Shown: positions 35,021 through 46,588, numbered from the stretch's first letter. The stretch is 64,000 nucleotides of DNA from Ligustrum vulgare (GCA_963555705.1 OY743168.1:96698925-96762924), one strand, 5' to 3'. Notes: a model not told the origin generated them from the letters alone. Translations and numbers: made by a program.

Positions 35021-35807
35021 CAGAGACGGAGATAGGGGACAGGGGGCGACCGCCCCCACCAACATTGTCCGTTGGTCTACTATTTTTAGTTAATTTGTAA
35101 TATATTTTCCAGTTTCGACCCTGCAAAATTTTGAATTTTTTTATTTTTTTCCATTAATAAATATTGACCCAATAACTTACACTTTAAAATTTAACCATAC
35201 AAAAATCTTAGACCTAAACAAAACATTCAATAGTTACTTAAATAAATAAATAGTCCAAATTCAACACAAAAGCAAATGACTCAAATCAATTACCCAGCCC
35301 ACCTGATCTTGTAAAGCCTAATCAGACTACACACCTCAGTCCTTACAACCAAGAACCCTTGGACTCATTCTTCCTCGAATTGACTCCTCTCCGTAGCTCC
35401 GCCACTGCCAACGCCGCGAGTCCGCGGCTCCGCCATTGCCAATGCCGCGAGTCCGGTTGTTCCGCCAACGAAAACTCAACTTCAAAACTATAAAGAAGAT
35501 GGATGTGATAGATTGTTGAACAATATGAAGTCATTTTGTACTTCAAGACACATAGACATTCCTGATATGACTTCTTTATATAGAGCAGGTCGATGGAGGA
35601 TTTCTAAGCAAAAAAAATCATATCACTTAACAACATCATTACAAAGTTAACTTGCCTATTTTGATACTCAAAATTGTCGTTTAGAATCCTCTTAGTTAAA
35701 AAAAAAATTCGGAGACTCTGGCCCCGAACCCCGAGGAGGGGGCCCCGCCCCCCTCTACCCCCTGGTGTTTTCGCCCCCGCAAGATGAAATTTCTGGCTAC
35801 GTCCCTG
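35021..35807. mobile_element. Non-autonomous hAT element
   Basis: Ends CAGAGACGGAG (left) and the complement of CTACGTCCCTG (right), with perfect 8 bp duplication GATGGTGA (35013-35020, 35808-35815). 787 bp without transposase. Both subterminal regions are C/G-rich (GGGGGCGACCGCCCCC left, GGGGCCCCGCCCCCC right). Positions 35390-35465 hold two copies of a roughly 35 bp GCCGCGAGTCCG unit. Related by TIR to 1188-2289. Confidence 0.88.
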
Positions 35808-36299
35808 GATGGTGACACAATGTAGATGACAACATTGTAAGTTTTTTAAGAGGAAAAAAAATAAGTAAAAATAAATTATTAATATAAGTTAAATTTCAAT
35901 AAGGGATAAAATGTAGTATGTAGTGCAATTATAAAAAAAATTTGGCCCGTTTATTTGAGCGATGATTACGGCTCTGTTCGGTTAGTGATTAATACAGAAA
36001 TTTATTTTGCTGCCAACATTTTTGTTGTCCTGACACACGCCTTCAAATCTCGCAGGTGGGTTTGGTGGCAACTGTCCTTTCACAGTAAAAGCACCTACCC
36101 ACACTACCCCTAACCATCCCAACCATAGAAATCTCAGATAATACTCTGGTTCCATCCTCCCACACGACTTCAACCGCATGATACCCATTACCCGCTCTCA
36201 TCTCCGACGGTTGCAGCCCAACAGAACCACCCGTCTCCGTGCCCGAAAAATGGCATCATCGACGCCTCCCCAGGTAAACTGTCGGGCCATTTTTTTTTC

Positions 36300-38833
36300 G
36301 TGTTCTGTCCAACAATCGGATGCTCTATTACGCCCGTAGATTTGAAACCTGTTTCTCTCCAAAACGGTCGTGATTCCCCGTACAACACCCGTTACTCGCC
36401 TGCGAAGAAGGCTGCCGCTGGTAAGGAAAAGGCCAAGGTAAACTTCAGCTGGGATGACCAGAAAAGATCGCTTTTCCTCCAGCTTTGTGCTGAGGAACAC
36501 ATGAATGGCCAACATGCAGGATCCAGCTTGAAAAAGAGGCATTCAAGAATGTTGCGATGGCTATCTCTCATACATTTCATGAAGATTGCACCGTCGCGAA
36601 GTGCCAGAATTTTCAGGCTCAGATGAAGATTTATTGGTCCTGTACATTGACCCTATGCTCTGCAACCGGACTTGGTGTCGACCCAGTAAACGAGTGCATT
36701 GAGGCTGACGACCAGTGGTGGGAGCAAGCGGCTCAGGTACGACTGCAATTTTCCCTACTACTCTTCTATATTTGCAAAACTTTTAATTCCCTTATGCAAT
36801 GTCTTCAATCTCTATGCCATCATTTCCCAATTGGAACTGCGGCACATAGAATTCAGATCCCAAATTGCGGTGTAGAGTTAGTGTAGGAAAGATTAACATT
36901 GGCCAACGTCCGAATTCTGAAGTTCCTGCTTCATTTACTACAGAAATAACAAGAATATACATGTTCTAGAAATAGTGGTATTAGTTAGTACTTTGCCTTG
37001 GGTGGTAGTACATGGTCCTTACATGCGATGTTGCCCTGAGTTTTTTGCTTGAAGGAGTAAAAATGACTATAATTAGTATAGGAACCTGGAAGAGAAATCA
37101 AATATAGATTTACAAAGCAATCACCATCCTCCATTCAGGGTTGGTCTTGTAGAGCACATTTGAACATTGCAACACTTGCAATAGACTACAGTGAACTCCT
37201 GGTAATTTTGGACCATAATTAGCAACTTCGTGCTATAGGTATTATTTGAGCTGTTTGTACATGAATTTGTTAGAGAATTGGAGAGCGTGTGCATTTGTTA
37301 ATTTTTGTCCAGAGAACACTTGGTGGATTAAATTTTTTTTTTCGTTGGCACATTTCGTGGTGGGGAAAATGGAGGCCACTGAGATTCATTGTTGTCGTAA
37401 TTCTGAATCTTCTTCGTGTCCTCTTCAATCCGTGGGAGACGATTGAAGAAATGGTTGATCATGAATTTCTTTTTAAAATCTTTCTCCATACGAAATTGCA
37501 ATATATATATATATATATGGCTAACCTTGTTTAGCTAGTATTGGTTTGAAACATATGTTTACATGGTCGAATTAATTCGACTTCTCAAACACCAAGCATC
37601 AAACACGCAATGCACTGCAAGGTGTAATATTTACACCTTAACAGTACTCATAGATTAATTTCAAGCATTTTGCATTTTTCCATACTTATTTTAGATTTAT
37701 CGAAAATACCAGACCTTGCATTTGTTTTTCTTGCTTGTGGATTTCCAATGAATATTTGTGCATAATAGAAATGCGGACAAAGTGATTAGTAAAGAAATAA
37801 TTAGCAACTTCTTTATAATGATGAATAAAAATAAGTATTCTCTTCAGCACAATAGGAGTCAGATAAGCACGTTATTCTAGCTTGAGTTTTGTAGATGGTG
37901 TCGGTGATGGGCTGCCAAAAAGAATGCGAATTAGACGGTACCTGTGCCTATGCTTACATTTTTTGCTTGTTAGATTTTGTACATATGGAACACGCCTATC
38001 TTCCTACATCCATTAGGTAGACATTGTGTAATTGTTTCATCATGCAACTTCACGTTCTTACCTTATTTATAGAACTGTGTTAATTGATAAAGTCCTGCTT
38101 CATCATGTTCGCTTCACAGTACAAACCTGAAATTGTGAAGCTGAAAGGAAAGAACATACGAGAGATCATCCATTTTGGGGACATTCTGTTCAAGAACGCT
38201 ATAGCAATGGGCGAGCACGTTGTGTACCCCGCTACGGCTGCGGGTTCCCACGTCCTACCAGCTTTGGCTCGCCGCCTAGATTTGAATTACGGTCAAGTGC
38301 CCGCGGACCAGCGGTCATCCGTTCTAGGCACAGAGGACACATTCACTCATTCGTCATTCCAATTAACTCCAGGAAGCAGGACTAGTAGTGGTAGCAAACG
38401 CAAGTCTTTCGAGGTTGAGAAAAGCAATTATAGTGGGAAGAAGTCAATAGGTGGATCACGTGTATTGAGTGCCCTCGAGGAAGCATGTCGCGTGAAGATG
38501 GAAAGGGAGCGGGAGAGGGAGTTGGAGAGGGAGAGGGAAAGGGAGCGAGAGCGGGAAAGGGAGAGGGAGAGAGAGAGAGAGCGGGAGATAGAGCGGGAGA
38601 GGGTGTTCGAGCGGGAGCGGGAGAAGGCAAGGGAGAGGGAGACTGAATGCCCGTCTATGGATTTGTGTTGGCCTCATCTTATAGATCTCTTCGCGGAGAA
38701 CAAGCAACTGTCAACGTATGGTGCAACAATGTTGGGCAACAACGAATGACAGAGGCGTATCTTCCTTGGGTGGCAAACTTTGGAACAAAAGATCGAGTGG
38801 CTCTCTTTCATGGAGAAGAGTGGTTACACGTAG
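36300..38833 (+). pseudogene. Harbinger ORF1: Myb/SANT-like DNA-binding protein, broken
   Basis: The frame from 36300 reads YSPAKKAAAGKEKAK then VNFSWDDQKRSLFLQLCAEE (first helix of the Myb/SANT-like domain). The frame shifts by one near 36530 and continues AFKNVAMAISHTFHEDCTVA, FQAQMKIYW, GLGVDPVNECIEADDQWWE, ending at a donor after 36736. After a 1,383 bp intron the second exon starts at 38120 (YKPEIVKLKGKNIREIIHFG). A long Arg-Glu repeat (38505-38640) follows, then an in-frame TGA at 38747, beyond which the same frame still reads RRIFLGWQTLEQKIEWLSF to TAG at 38833. Known role in the family: nuclear import and TIR binding with the transposase. The frameshift and stop suggest it no longer works. 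Confidence 0.75.
37499..37518. repeat. TA dinucleotide repeat
   Basis: About ten TA units inside the ORF1 intron. Confidence 0.8.
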
Positions 38834-39605
38834 CAATAGTCCCGTCCTTGATTGGTGTGTAAACTTCACACGTTTCTGTACACTAGATGATTGTTTAGTT
38901 CGACTATGGTTAACTCTTTAACTTACCGACAGCGGACGATTATCCATTTCTTGTGTTCTACTGTATTATTAAATTCGTAGCAGTGTTATCCTATTATTGC
39001 GTCGACCAAAATGTTTTGTTGTACGCTATCTTTTACATATCCATTACTGTTAAGATGATGATATTTGGGTCCTACCTATAGATTTAAAATGGAGTAATCA
39101 TGTGAAAGCTGTGCATTTTTCAAAACCCGGAACTCTCTTGTTTTTCGATTTTTTACATTGTCTTTTATTCTTCGAAACCTTTGTAGGTAAATATGGCTAT
39201 GGGTTATTTTTGGACTATGCAATATTTAATTAATAGCATGTTTGGTTGTATGAAAGTAATAGAAAATAAAACAAATAATGATGAGGATAACCCACAAATG
39301 TTGAAGTGAAACGTGAAAACGTGAAGAACATTTGAAGTGCAATTGTGAAGCATAATAAAGCGTGCGCACTTGCGAAATATATTCATCCTGATCAATTAAA
39401 CAAATATTAATACCTTGGCATAGGTTTAAAAAAATGTTATCTCTTTTTGGTATGCACGTTAGCATAACAATGTGGTATAATTCATTCGGTAAGACCAAAT
39501 AATGAAATGAATTCGAGCTTAACTATATGCTGTTAAAATGTGATCCGTGGAAATTTGTTGTTAAAAAGTGGCTTTTCGTTCATTTTTAATCATCCTAGCA
39601 TTTTT

Positions 39606-39769
39606 GCCTTTGTTTGACAAACTAGTTTCTAAACATGTTTTTTATCACATAATTTCCATATTTATTTTTACCACACCTATTTTCTTTCTCAAATTTTCAA
39701 CTACAGATTTTACCTAAAAAACATAAAAAAATCTTGTTTTTGAACAAAACAATTATAACAAACGGAGGC
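39606..39769. mobile_element. MITE nested inside the Harbinger element
   Basis: GCCTTTGTTTGACAAAC at the left and the complement of TTATAACAAACGGAGGC at the right; flanks TTT and TTA. 164 bp, the same length and end style as the MITE at 4786-4949. It lies between ORF1 and the transposase gene. Confidence 0.6.
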
Positions 39770-40244
39770 TTATTGCCTGCCTATGTTTGTATAATGAATA
39801 ATTGCAAATATGAATTGGTTCCACAACAACATGTCTTCCGAGAACGTGTTTATAATGCCACAACAGTTACATAGTACTATTAATTGCACACACATGTATA
39901 GTCCATGTACATGTGACTCCATAGACAAGCATAGTACGCATACAATTTGTCTTCTTCTCTCCCACTAGCTTCTGTATAAATGAAAACTGGTACCACCATG
40001 TTTCTCATGGGAAGTTGTCCACATTAGGGACTTTTTCTAGCATTGGGTAATAATGCATTGAGAATTGTGTATAAATTGAATGGAAGCGTAATAAATTCTG
40101 CTAGGAATATTGCATGTTACATTTTAAATCACTTCAAGCAGTGAGACAAGGTAAGCCACTTTCGCTCTCCGCACATAATGACTTCCTTTATCCCATATTG
40201 TGTAACATGTGCATGTGATATGCTTTCCAAAGATAATGTGAGAA

Positions 40245-41578
40245 ATGGAACGATATTCTCACGATAAATTTTGCGTTGTAGGCTTAATGGACCTCGAACA
40301 CGAGGAAGAAGCGTCGTTCGAAATTGCAAGGCTACATGAGGAGGACGCCTCGTGTATAGAATTTTGTGCGCTTCATTGTCATATCGCGCAATACGATTTC
40401 CACCGCAATGATCAAAACCGGCAAATAAATGACCGTATCTCCTATGGGAAATACCTAGTCGAACGTGTCTTGAACCAGAACAGTGGGGATGATTGCTTGC
40501 AGTTGACAAGAATGCGCCCGCCGGGATTTAGGAATTTGGTTTGGTGTCTACAAAATCACTATGGGTTGGAGGATTCTAGACACATTGATTCTGAAGAAAG
40601 ACTTGCTTTGTCATTATTCATCCTAGGTCATTCGGCTACGATGAGGGTTGCTCACTTACTGTTTTGCCACTCAACATCAACAATTCATGCGCACTTTCAC
40701 TATGTATTAGAAATACTAGAGAGGTTATCTGCTGACATGATAAAGCCGCATCCACAATACTTGCAAGGGCATGGTGATCATGTTCCAACCAATCAACGAC
40801 ATTTTGCGTTTCAGGTGAATAACTATGTTTTAAGAAAAAGCTTCCCCCAAAATTTCCACAGTCATGATATCGTTTAACACCCATCTACACTTGCATGGTG
40901 AATATTTGTGTGTACTAGAATTGCATTGGTGCCATTGATGGTACGCACATACCAGCGGTCCCACTTAAAGGAGAGAGTGAGCGATTTCGAAATCGTCACG
41001 GCGAACTAACGCAGAACGTTCTGGCTGTTGTGGACTTCAATATGTGCTTCACCTTTGCAGCTGCTGGATGGGAAGGTTCTACCCATGACAGCAGAATGTT
41101 GAATGCAGCAATGGAAAATCCAAGTAGCAACTTCCCTGCCCCGGCATTTGGTAAATACTATCTCGTGGATTCTGGATTTGCGAACAGACCAGGATTCCTG
41201 GCTCCCTACAAGGGACAGAATACGAGGTACCATATGCAAGAATTTCAAAGAGCCACATCATCCAGAGCTCGACAACCTAGAAATTCACAGGAACGATTCA
41301 ACTACCTACACTCCTCATGTAGGAATATTGTGGAGCGGTCGTTTGGTGTGTTGAAGAAACGTTTTCTAATACTACAGAGGATGCCTGAGTACAAATTCAG
41401 ATCCCAACAATCAATAGTCCTAGTTACAATGGCAGTGCACAACTATCTTCAAAAAGTTGACACTCTTGACCCAGGCTTTGTTGCGGCTATGAGGGCTGAA
41501 TACACCCCAATGGAACCTAACATTTCACCTGATGAAGACGATGCAAATGGAGGACGTACGGCTAGGCACGAGCGTTGA
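40245..41578 (+). CDS. PIF/Harbinger transposase (DDE_Tnp_4), catalytic triad intact
   Basis: Two exons, 40245-40814 and 40919-41578, with a 104 bp GT-AG intron, give an uninterrupted 409-residue protein, a normal size for the family. The N-terminal half (GFRNLVWCLQNHYGLEDSRH, LALSLFILGHSA) is the helix-turn-helix region. Exon 2 opens NCIGAIDGTHIPAVPLKG with the first catalytic Asp (residue 197). GWEGSTHDSR follows, then YYLVDSGFANRPGFLAPYKG (Asp 274) and NIVERSFGVLKKRF (Glu 329), completing DDE. It would cut and paste elements with TWA target sites and GGCTNNGTT-type ends, the kind of MITE scattered through this window. An upstream start is possible. ORF1, its usual partner, is broken. Confidence 0.9.
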
Positions 41579-41700
41579 GAATGGGAAATATTTCGTGAAA
41601 CTATTACACGTCGCATTTGCGAATCTTGATTGTTCATTTGAGGGAAAATGGCTTTGCACGTATTTCTCGGTGCGAGTAATGATTAATCACACTATATGGG

Positions 41701-42259
41701 ATTGTTTTTGCGTCGTCCATGAATCTCTGTCTTGTAGACGTCGAGCCAAAATCCTCGAGCCCTACTAACTCTTCTCTACCAACTCATCCAGTCCAGCAAG
41801 GGTTTCTTAGCTCCCAACCCCAGCCCTCATTAAAATAATAATTATAATTATCATACATGTAGTAATGAGAGTTTCAACTTCCACTTTATGAATAGATACT
41901 TCAATTGGTTCATCTATTCCTACTTAATATCATTCTTCGAGTGGATTGATAATTTTTTATTCTTTTAACTTCTGAATTGACCAGGTTTGCAATCATTTTG
42001 TTATTGAATTTCCCTTATTATTGGGAAGAATCCAATAGCCTATCTTTTGATGAATAACCAACCAACTTTTATTTTTAAAAGAGATTTCTACTTCTAATGG
42101 AAATAAATCTTCATCGCTTGATAGTTCAAAGGGCTCATTACCTGTGGCCTTATATGATCTTCCAGTTATAGTAATACATACTGGCACAGGTTGGTGGTGG
42201 AAATGGAGGTTGTGGTTATTGGTTGGTGGTTGTGCTGTAATTTGGTAGGCATTTCTCAC
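41701..42259. other. No supported gene
   Basis: Mixed-composition sequence right of the transposase gene, AT-rich from about 41830. No motif recognised. Confidence 0.4.
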
Positions 42260-42910
42260 AAGTTACACTTCAAATCTTGATCACATTTGTTGTATTAGGT
42301 CACATGTCATATTTGATGCATTAGGTCTCGGGTCACACTTCAAATGTTAAGGTCACATGTCACATTTGATGCATAAGTTCCAAGTCACATTTCTCACATG
42401 CTCAAGTCACATTTGATGCATTAAGTTCCAAGTCACATTTCACATGCTCAAGTCACATTTGATGCATTAAGTCACAAGTCACATTTGATGTAATAGGTCA
42501 CGAGTAGCACTAAAAATGTTAAGGTCACATGTTACATTTAATGCATTAAGTTACAAGTCACACTTCACATGCTCATGTCACATTTGATGCATTAAGTCAC
42601 GAGTCACATTTGATTCATTAGGTCACAGGCCACACTTCAAATATTCAGGTGACGACATGTTTGATGCATTATATCACAGGTCACACTTCAAATATTCAGG
42701 TCACACCCTGTTTGATGCATTATGTTACAGTTCACACTTCAAATGTTCAGGTCACATATCACATTTGATGTATTAAGTTAGAGGTCACACTTAAAAAATC
42801 TTCATGTCACAACCTTTTTAATACATTATGTCACAGGTCACATTTCAAATGTCCGGGTCATAGATCACATTTGATACATTAAGTTACACTTCAGACTTAA
42901 AAAATGTTTC
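42260..42910. repeat. Minisatellite built on TCACATTTGATGCATTA
   Basis: About a dozen imperfect units of 45-65 bp. Most contain (T)TTGATGCATTA followed by AGTCACAAGTCACA or AGGTCACACTTCAAAT. No coding frame. A shorter stretch of similar TCACA text occurs at 25195-25250 inside the Pack-MULE candidate, and both are followed by GGTGGTGG-rich sequence. Confidence 0.8.
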
Positions 42911-43206
42911 AGATCTTCTTATTCTTCTTCTGATTCTTAATTCTAAAAATAGACAACAATTTTTTTATGGCATAATTGGTGAAGTGACGATTATTACTGT
43001 GGTGGTGGTGTGGTGCGTCGAAAATAGTTGTAGTGGTGCATCGAAAATCTGGTGGTTCTGATGGTGGTGGCTATTACGACGATGGTGGTTGGTTGTGGCG
43101 GTGGTGACAACGACTACGGTGGTAGTGAGGTAGGGGCGGTGAGGGTGATGGTGGTGAGGAGGAGGAGGAGGAGGAGGCACAGACAATCAACGAAGATTTG
43201 AATTGG
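42911..43206. repeat. GGTGGTG/GAGGAGG low-complexity segment
   Basis: Purine-rich, GC-rich tract (42995-43180) dominated by GTGGTGGT and GAGGAGGAG. The long open frames here are composition artefacts. Confidence 0.6.
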
Positions 43207-43211
43207 GGGCG

Positions 43212-44032
43212 TGATGTGATCCGGGATAGGAGATGTGATCCGGGATAGGAGCTCAAAGGAGAAGTCAAGTCACGGACGACGCAACAACATTCGACATAGG
43301 AAAATGAACAATTTTCATGTTGGAAGCTAGTCGAGACGACGAGTGGATCAACCTCATTCAAGCCGACGAAGAAAATTGTGAAATTTCAAGAATTACGGCC
43401 GTAACATATGGGAGCTCACGGCCGTAACCAACCCACTGTTGAAAAGTATGATTTTGAAGAAAATTGGACTTACAGCCGTAACGCAGATTTGTCACGACCG
43501 TAACGCAGCCTCGGATCAAAAACAAGAATTTCAGAATTAAGACTTACGGCCGTAAATAAAGTCTCACGGCCATAATGGTGAAACAGAAAGAGTCTTACGG
43601 CCGTAAGAGGAATTGTCACGGCCGTAAATAACAATACGCGTGAATTTAGGGTTTTAAATTATTTCCTTATTTTTGGTTATTTCTTTCCTAGTTTAATTAG
43701 AACTCTTAACCTAGATTTTGACTCTATTTATAGGGATGTAATTTTCATTATTCATAGACAACTTTGATAATATTAATTGAGAGGCTATTTGTTTTCACAA
43801 CCTTTATTCTTTATTGAATAAAATCCGAACTTGCGAGTTAATCTTGTTTGTTCAAATCTCGGTGAGAATTATTATTGTTTGTGATCGAGAGGTCAATATA
43901 TCCCAGTGATTGTATTGGTTGCTTGGTTCAATTAATTTTAATTGGATCCATAAATCGAGGTTCTTGGCTTTCTTGGGTCGATTCCAATAATTTGTGGGTT
44001 GCGTAGCTACAATTGCTACGTGGTTTGCATCA
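43212..44032 (+). repeat. 5' LTR of the 43212 gypsy element
   Basis: TGATGTGATCC...GGTTTGCATCA (5 bp inverted termini TGATG/CATCA), 821 bp. It is 19 bp longer than the 3' LTR because ATGTGATCCGGGATAGGAG is duplicated at the start. Eight palindrome sites at 43393, 43416, 43470, 43492, 43544, 43564, 43595 and 43616; three of them carry one G-to-A change. Confidence 0.92.
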
Positions 44033-44034
44033 TC

Positions 44035-44046
44035 TGGTATCAGAGC
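44035..44046 (+). other. Primer-binding site (initiator Met-tRNA)
   Basis: TGGTATCAGAGC two bases after the 5' LTR. Confidence 0.9.
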
Positions 44047-44660
44047 TTAGGCTCCAAAAATCAAGGTTATATCTTTATTTTGTTTTCTTGGTTTTTTCTA
44101 TCCAGTTTGATTTTTATGTTTATCATCGAGTCCCATAAAAATCATCCATATCTTGTTGTTGAGTCTTTCTTTTCTTGATTTTTGTGTTCTCCGCGCCAGT
44201 AAATGTTTTCTTTGTTTGATCCATATAAAAATCCAACAAAATTCAAAAGTGTTTGTCTTGCTTAATTCTTATCCGAATTAAGTTCCGTTTGTTTTGTCGT
44301 GTTCGTTGTCGAATTTTCGGATTTATAAAAATAATAATAATAATAATATTTTTTTTATTATTTTATTTATTCCGAAAATTCAAAAATAAAAAAATAAAAA
44401 AATATTTCCATTCAAGAACCACTTTCTTGAATTTCCTTAAATTTTTGATAAATCCTTGACTTCCAAGTCAAATTAAAATTCTTGATATTCTTTCCTTTCT
44501 AGTCAAAATTCAAGAATCACTTTCTTGAGATTTCTTTAATTCTTGACATTCTCTAAATTTCTTTCTTCCGTTTATTTTTCAAGCAAGAAAATAAATTCCT
44601 TCTTACTAATTGGTGTCTAGATCATCTATTCTTAAATTTTCTTTAATTACCACATAAGAG

Positions 44661-45794
44661 ATGGATTATGATCCGGATTCGTTGTTCCAAACTAGATGTT
44701 ATGTGGGACAGAAGGTATGCAGTTTGACAATTGATAGATAGTGCTTCACTAATTTTGCTAATATCACCATGGTTGAAAGATTGGGATTATCTCTAATACC
44801 GCACAATAGACCTTATTGTGTGACATGGATGAGGGAATTTGGAGAATTCCATGTAACCAAGCAAGTTCTAGTGACTATCACCCGTGGAAAATATATTGAT
44901 GACGTATTTTGTGATGTAGTGCCTTTAAGGTCTTGTCATATTTTATTGGGAAAATCATGGAGTCGTATGAGGGAAGCAATTTATTATAAAAGTATGCACA
45001 TATACAGGATTCTTACGAGAGGGAAAACATTCACATTGTATGGATTGACACTCGAGGAAGCACTAGACGATTCGAGGAAGGTAAAAAAAGAGAGTGAGAG
45101 GAAAGTTGTAGTGAGATTGCAAGAGGAACCTCGAGATAGGGATGTTGAGAAGGAGGGAAAGCTGAAACTAGAAACGGTTGATCAAATTCCAAAATTTGAA
45201 GTAGAAGATGAAGAATTGGGTAGTAAGGAGGTGAATGAACAAGGAAATAAAATTGTGGAAGAGGTGATTGAGGATGAATGTGTGGTTGAAAATAAAAATG
45301 TGGAAAAGGTAGTTGAGACTAAAAATGTAGAGGAAGTTGAAACTAAAAATTTAGAAGAGATAGTTGAGCTTGAAAATGTGGAGTTAGAAGAGGTGGATGA
45401 GTATGAGAGAAAAGAAATAGAAGAGATTGAGCAAGAAGTTACAACAAAAGAAGGAAGTGAAGAGAAGGACCTCGTTGTTAGGGAAGAGGATTTGGAGATG
45501 ATATACCATGAGTACAAGGATCCATATCTTGTACTTTGTGAAACTAACATTTCCCACCCTATTTTGCTTAAATCTTTCTTGCAGGTTGAATATACTTGGA
45601 GGTTTGAGTCACACCACATTTGGCCAAGGAAGTTCTTATTTCGACTCGTCCTTCCAATCCAAGTATTTGACTATTGGTTGATACTATGTAATGGAGGCAA
45701 AAATTTTCCTTTTGATCTAGGCGGTGCGCTGAAACACCATGAAACAAGCTATGATTCGGGACGAATCATCTTGAAGAAGGGGAGAATGATGTGA
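44661..45794 (+). CDS. Gypsy remnant: protease-derived domain plus acidic region, no polymerase
   Basis: From ATG 44661 the sequence reads MDYDPDSLFQTRCYVGQKV then SLTID-R-stop, where the family has the protease active site (D-S/T/G-G). The stop is near 44737. The frame reopens and from 44769 gives 341 residues: MVERLGLSLIPHNRPYC, VTKQVLVTITRGKY, DVVPLRSCHILLGKSW (the retropepsin-like fold of gypsy pol), then about 170 residues dominated by Glu, Lys and Val with repeats like NVEKVVETKNVEEVETKNLE. It ends in LGGALKHHETSYDSGR, the usual C-terminus of gypsy integrase polyproteins. Reverse transcriptase, RNase H and integrase core are deleted. The stop codon lies within the first bases of the 3' LTR. 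No enzymatic activity is expected. Confidence 0.7.
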
Positions 45795-46588
45795 TCCGGG
45801 ATAGGAGCTCAAAGGAGAAGTCAAGTCACGGACAACGCAACAACATTCGACATAGGAAAATGAACAATTTCCATGTTGGAAGCTAGTCGAGACGACGAGT
45901 GGATCAACCTCATTCAAGCCGACGAAGAAAATTGTGAAATTTCAAAAATTACGGCCGTAACATATGGGAGCTCACGGCCGTAACCAACCCACTGTTGAAA
46001 ACTATGATTTTGAAGAAAATTGGACTTACGGCCGTAACGCAGATTTGTCACGGCCGTAACGCAGCCTCGGATCAAAAACAAGAATTTCAGAATTAAGACT
46101 TACGGCCGTAAATAAAGTCTCACGGCCGTAATGGTGAAACAGAAAGAGTCTTACGGCCGTAAGAGGAATTGTCACGGCCGTAAATAACAATACGCGTGAA
46201 TTTAGGGTTTTTAATTATTTCCTTATTTTTGGTTATTTCTTTCCTAGTTTAATTAGAACTCTTAACCTAGATTTTGACCATATTTATAGGGATGTAATTT
46301 TCATTATTCATAGACAACTTTGATAATATTAATTGAGAGACTATTTGTTTTCACAACCTTTATTCTTTATTGAATAAAATCCGAATTTGCGAATTAATCT
46401 TGTTTGTTCAAATCTCGGTGAGAATTATTATTGTTCGTAATCGAGAGGTCAATATATCCCAGTGATTGTATTGGTTGCTTGGTTCAATTAATTTTAATTG
46501 GATCCATAAATCGAGGTTCTTGGCGTTTTTGGGTCGATTCCAATAATTTGTGGGTTGCGTAGCTACAATTGCTACGTGGTTTGCATCA
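45787..46588 (+). repeat. 3' LTR of the 43212 gypsy element
   Basis: 802 bp, TGATGTGATCC...GTTTGCATCA. All eight palindrome sites are perfect: TTACGGCCGTAA at 45949, 46026, 46100, 46151 and TCACGGCCGTAA at 45972, 46048, 46120, 46172. Roughly 15-20 base differences from the 5' LTR by eye, suggesting a moderately recent insertion. Confidence 0.92.

Larger units (their letters stand above)
35970..41700 (+). mobile_element. PIF/Harbinger transposon with both genes
   Basis: Contains the two hallmark genes in tandem: a Myb/SANT-like DNA-binding ORF (36300-38833, broken) and a DDE_Tnp_4 transposase (40245-41578, intact). A left end consistent with the superfamily is GGCTCTGTTCGGTT at 35970 beside TTA. 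I found no matching right inverted repeat; only a subterminal GATTAATCAC near 41682 echoes the left GTGATTAAT. The right boundary is therefore approximate and the element may have lost its end. Confidence 0.7.

Noticed and set aside
38382..38707. Pro/Ser-rich and Leu/Pro-rich open frames on the minus strand
   Set aside because: They are antisense shadows of the GAGAGGGAGCGG repeat encoding the Arg-Glu tract of the Harbinger ORF1.
41460..41700. Right terminal inverted repeat of the Harbinger element at GATTAATCAC
   Set aside because: Only a 9-10 base subterminal match to the left end; the expected AACCGAACAGAGCC is missing, so I did not fix the boundary.
42965..43361. His/Pro/Ser-rich minus-strand frames
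   Set aside because: Products of GTGGTGG and GAGGAGG repeats running into the gypsy LTR; not plausible proteins.
45182..45619. Ser/Thr-rich minus-strand frame of 145 codons
   Set aside because: Antisense shadow of the Glu/Val-rich gypsy ORF.
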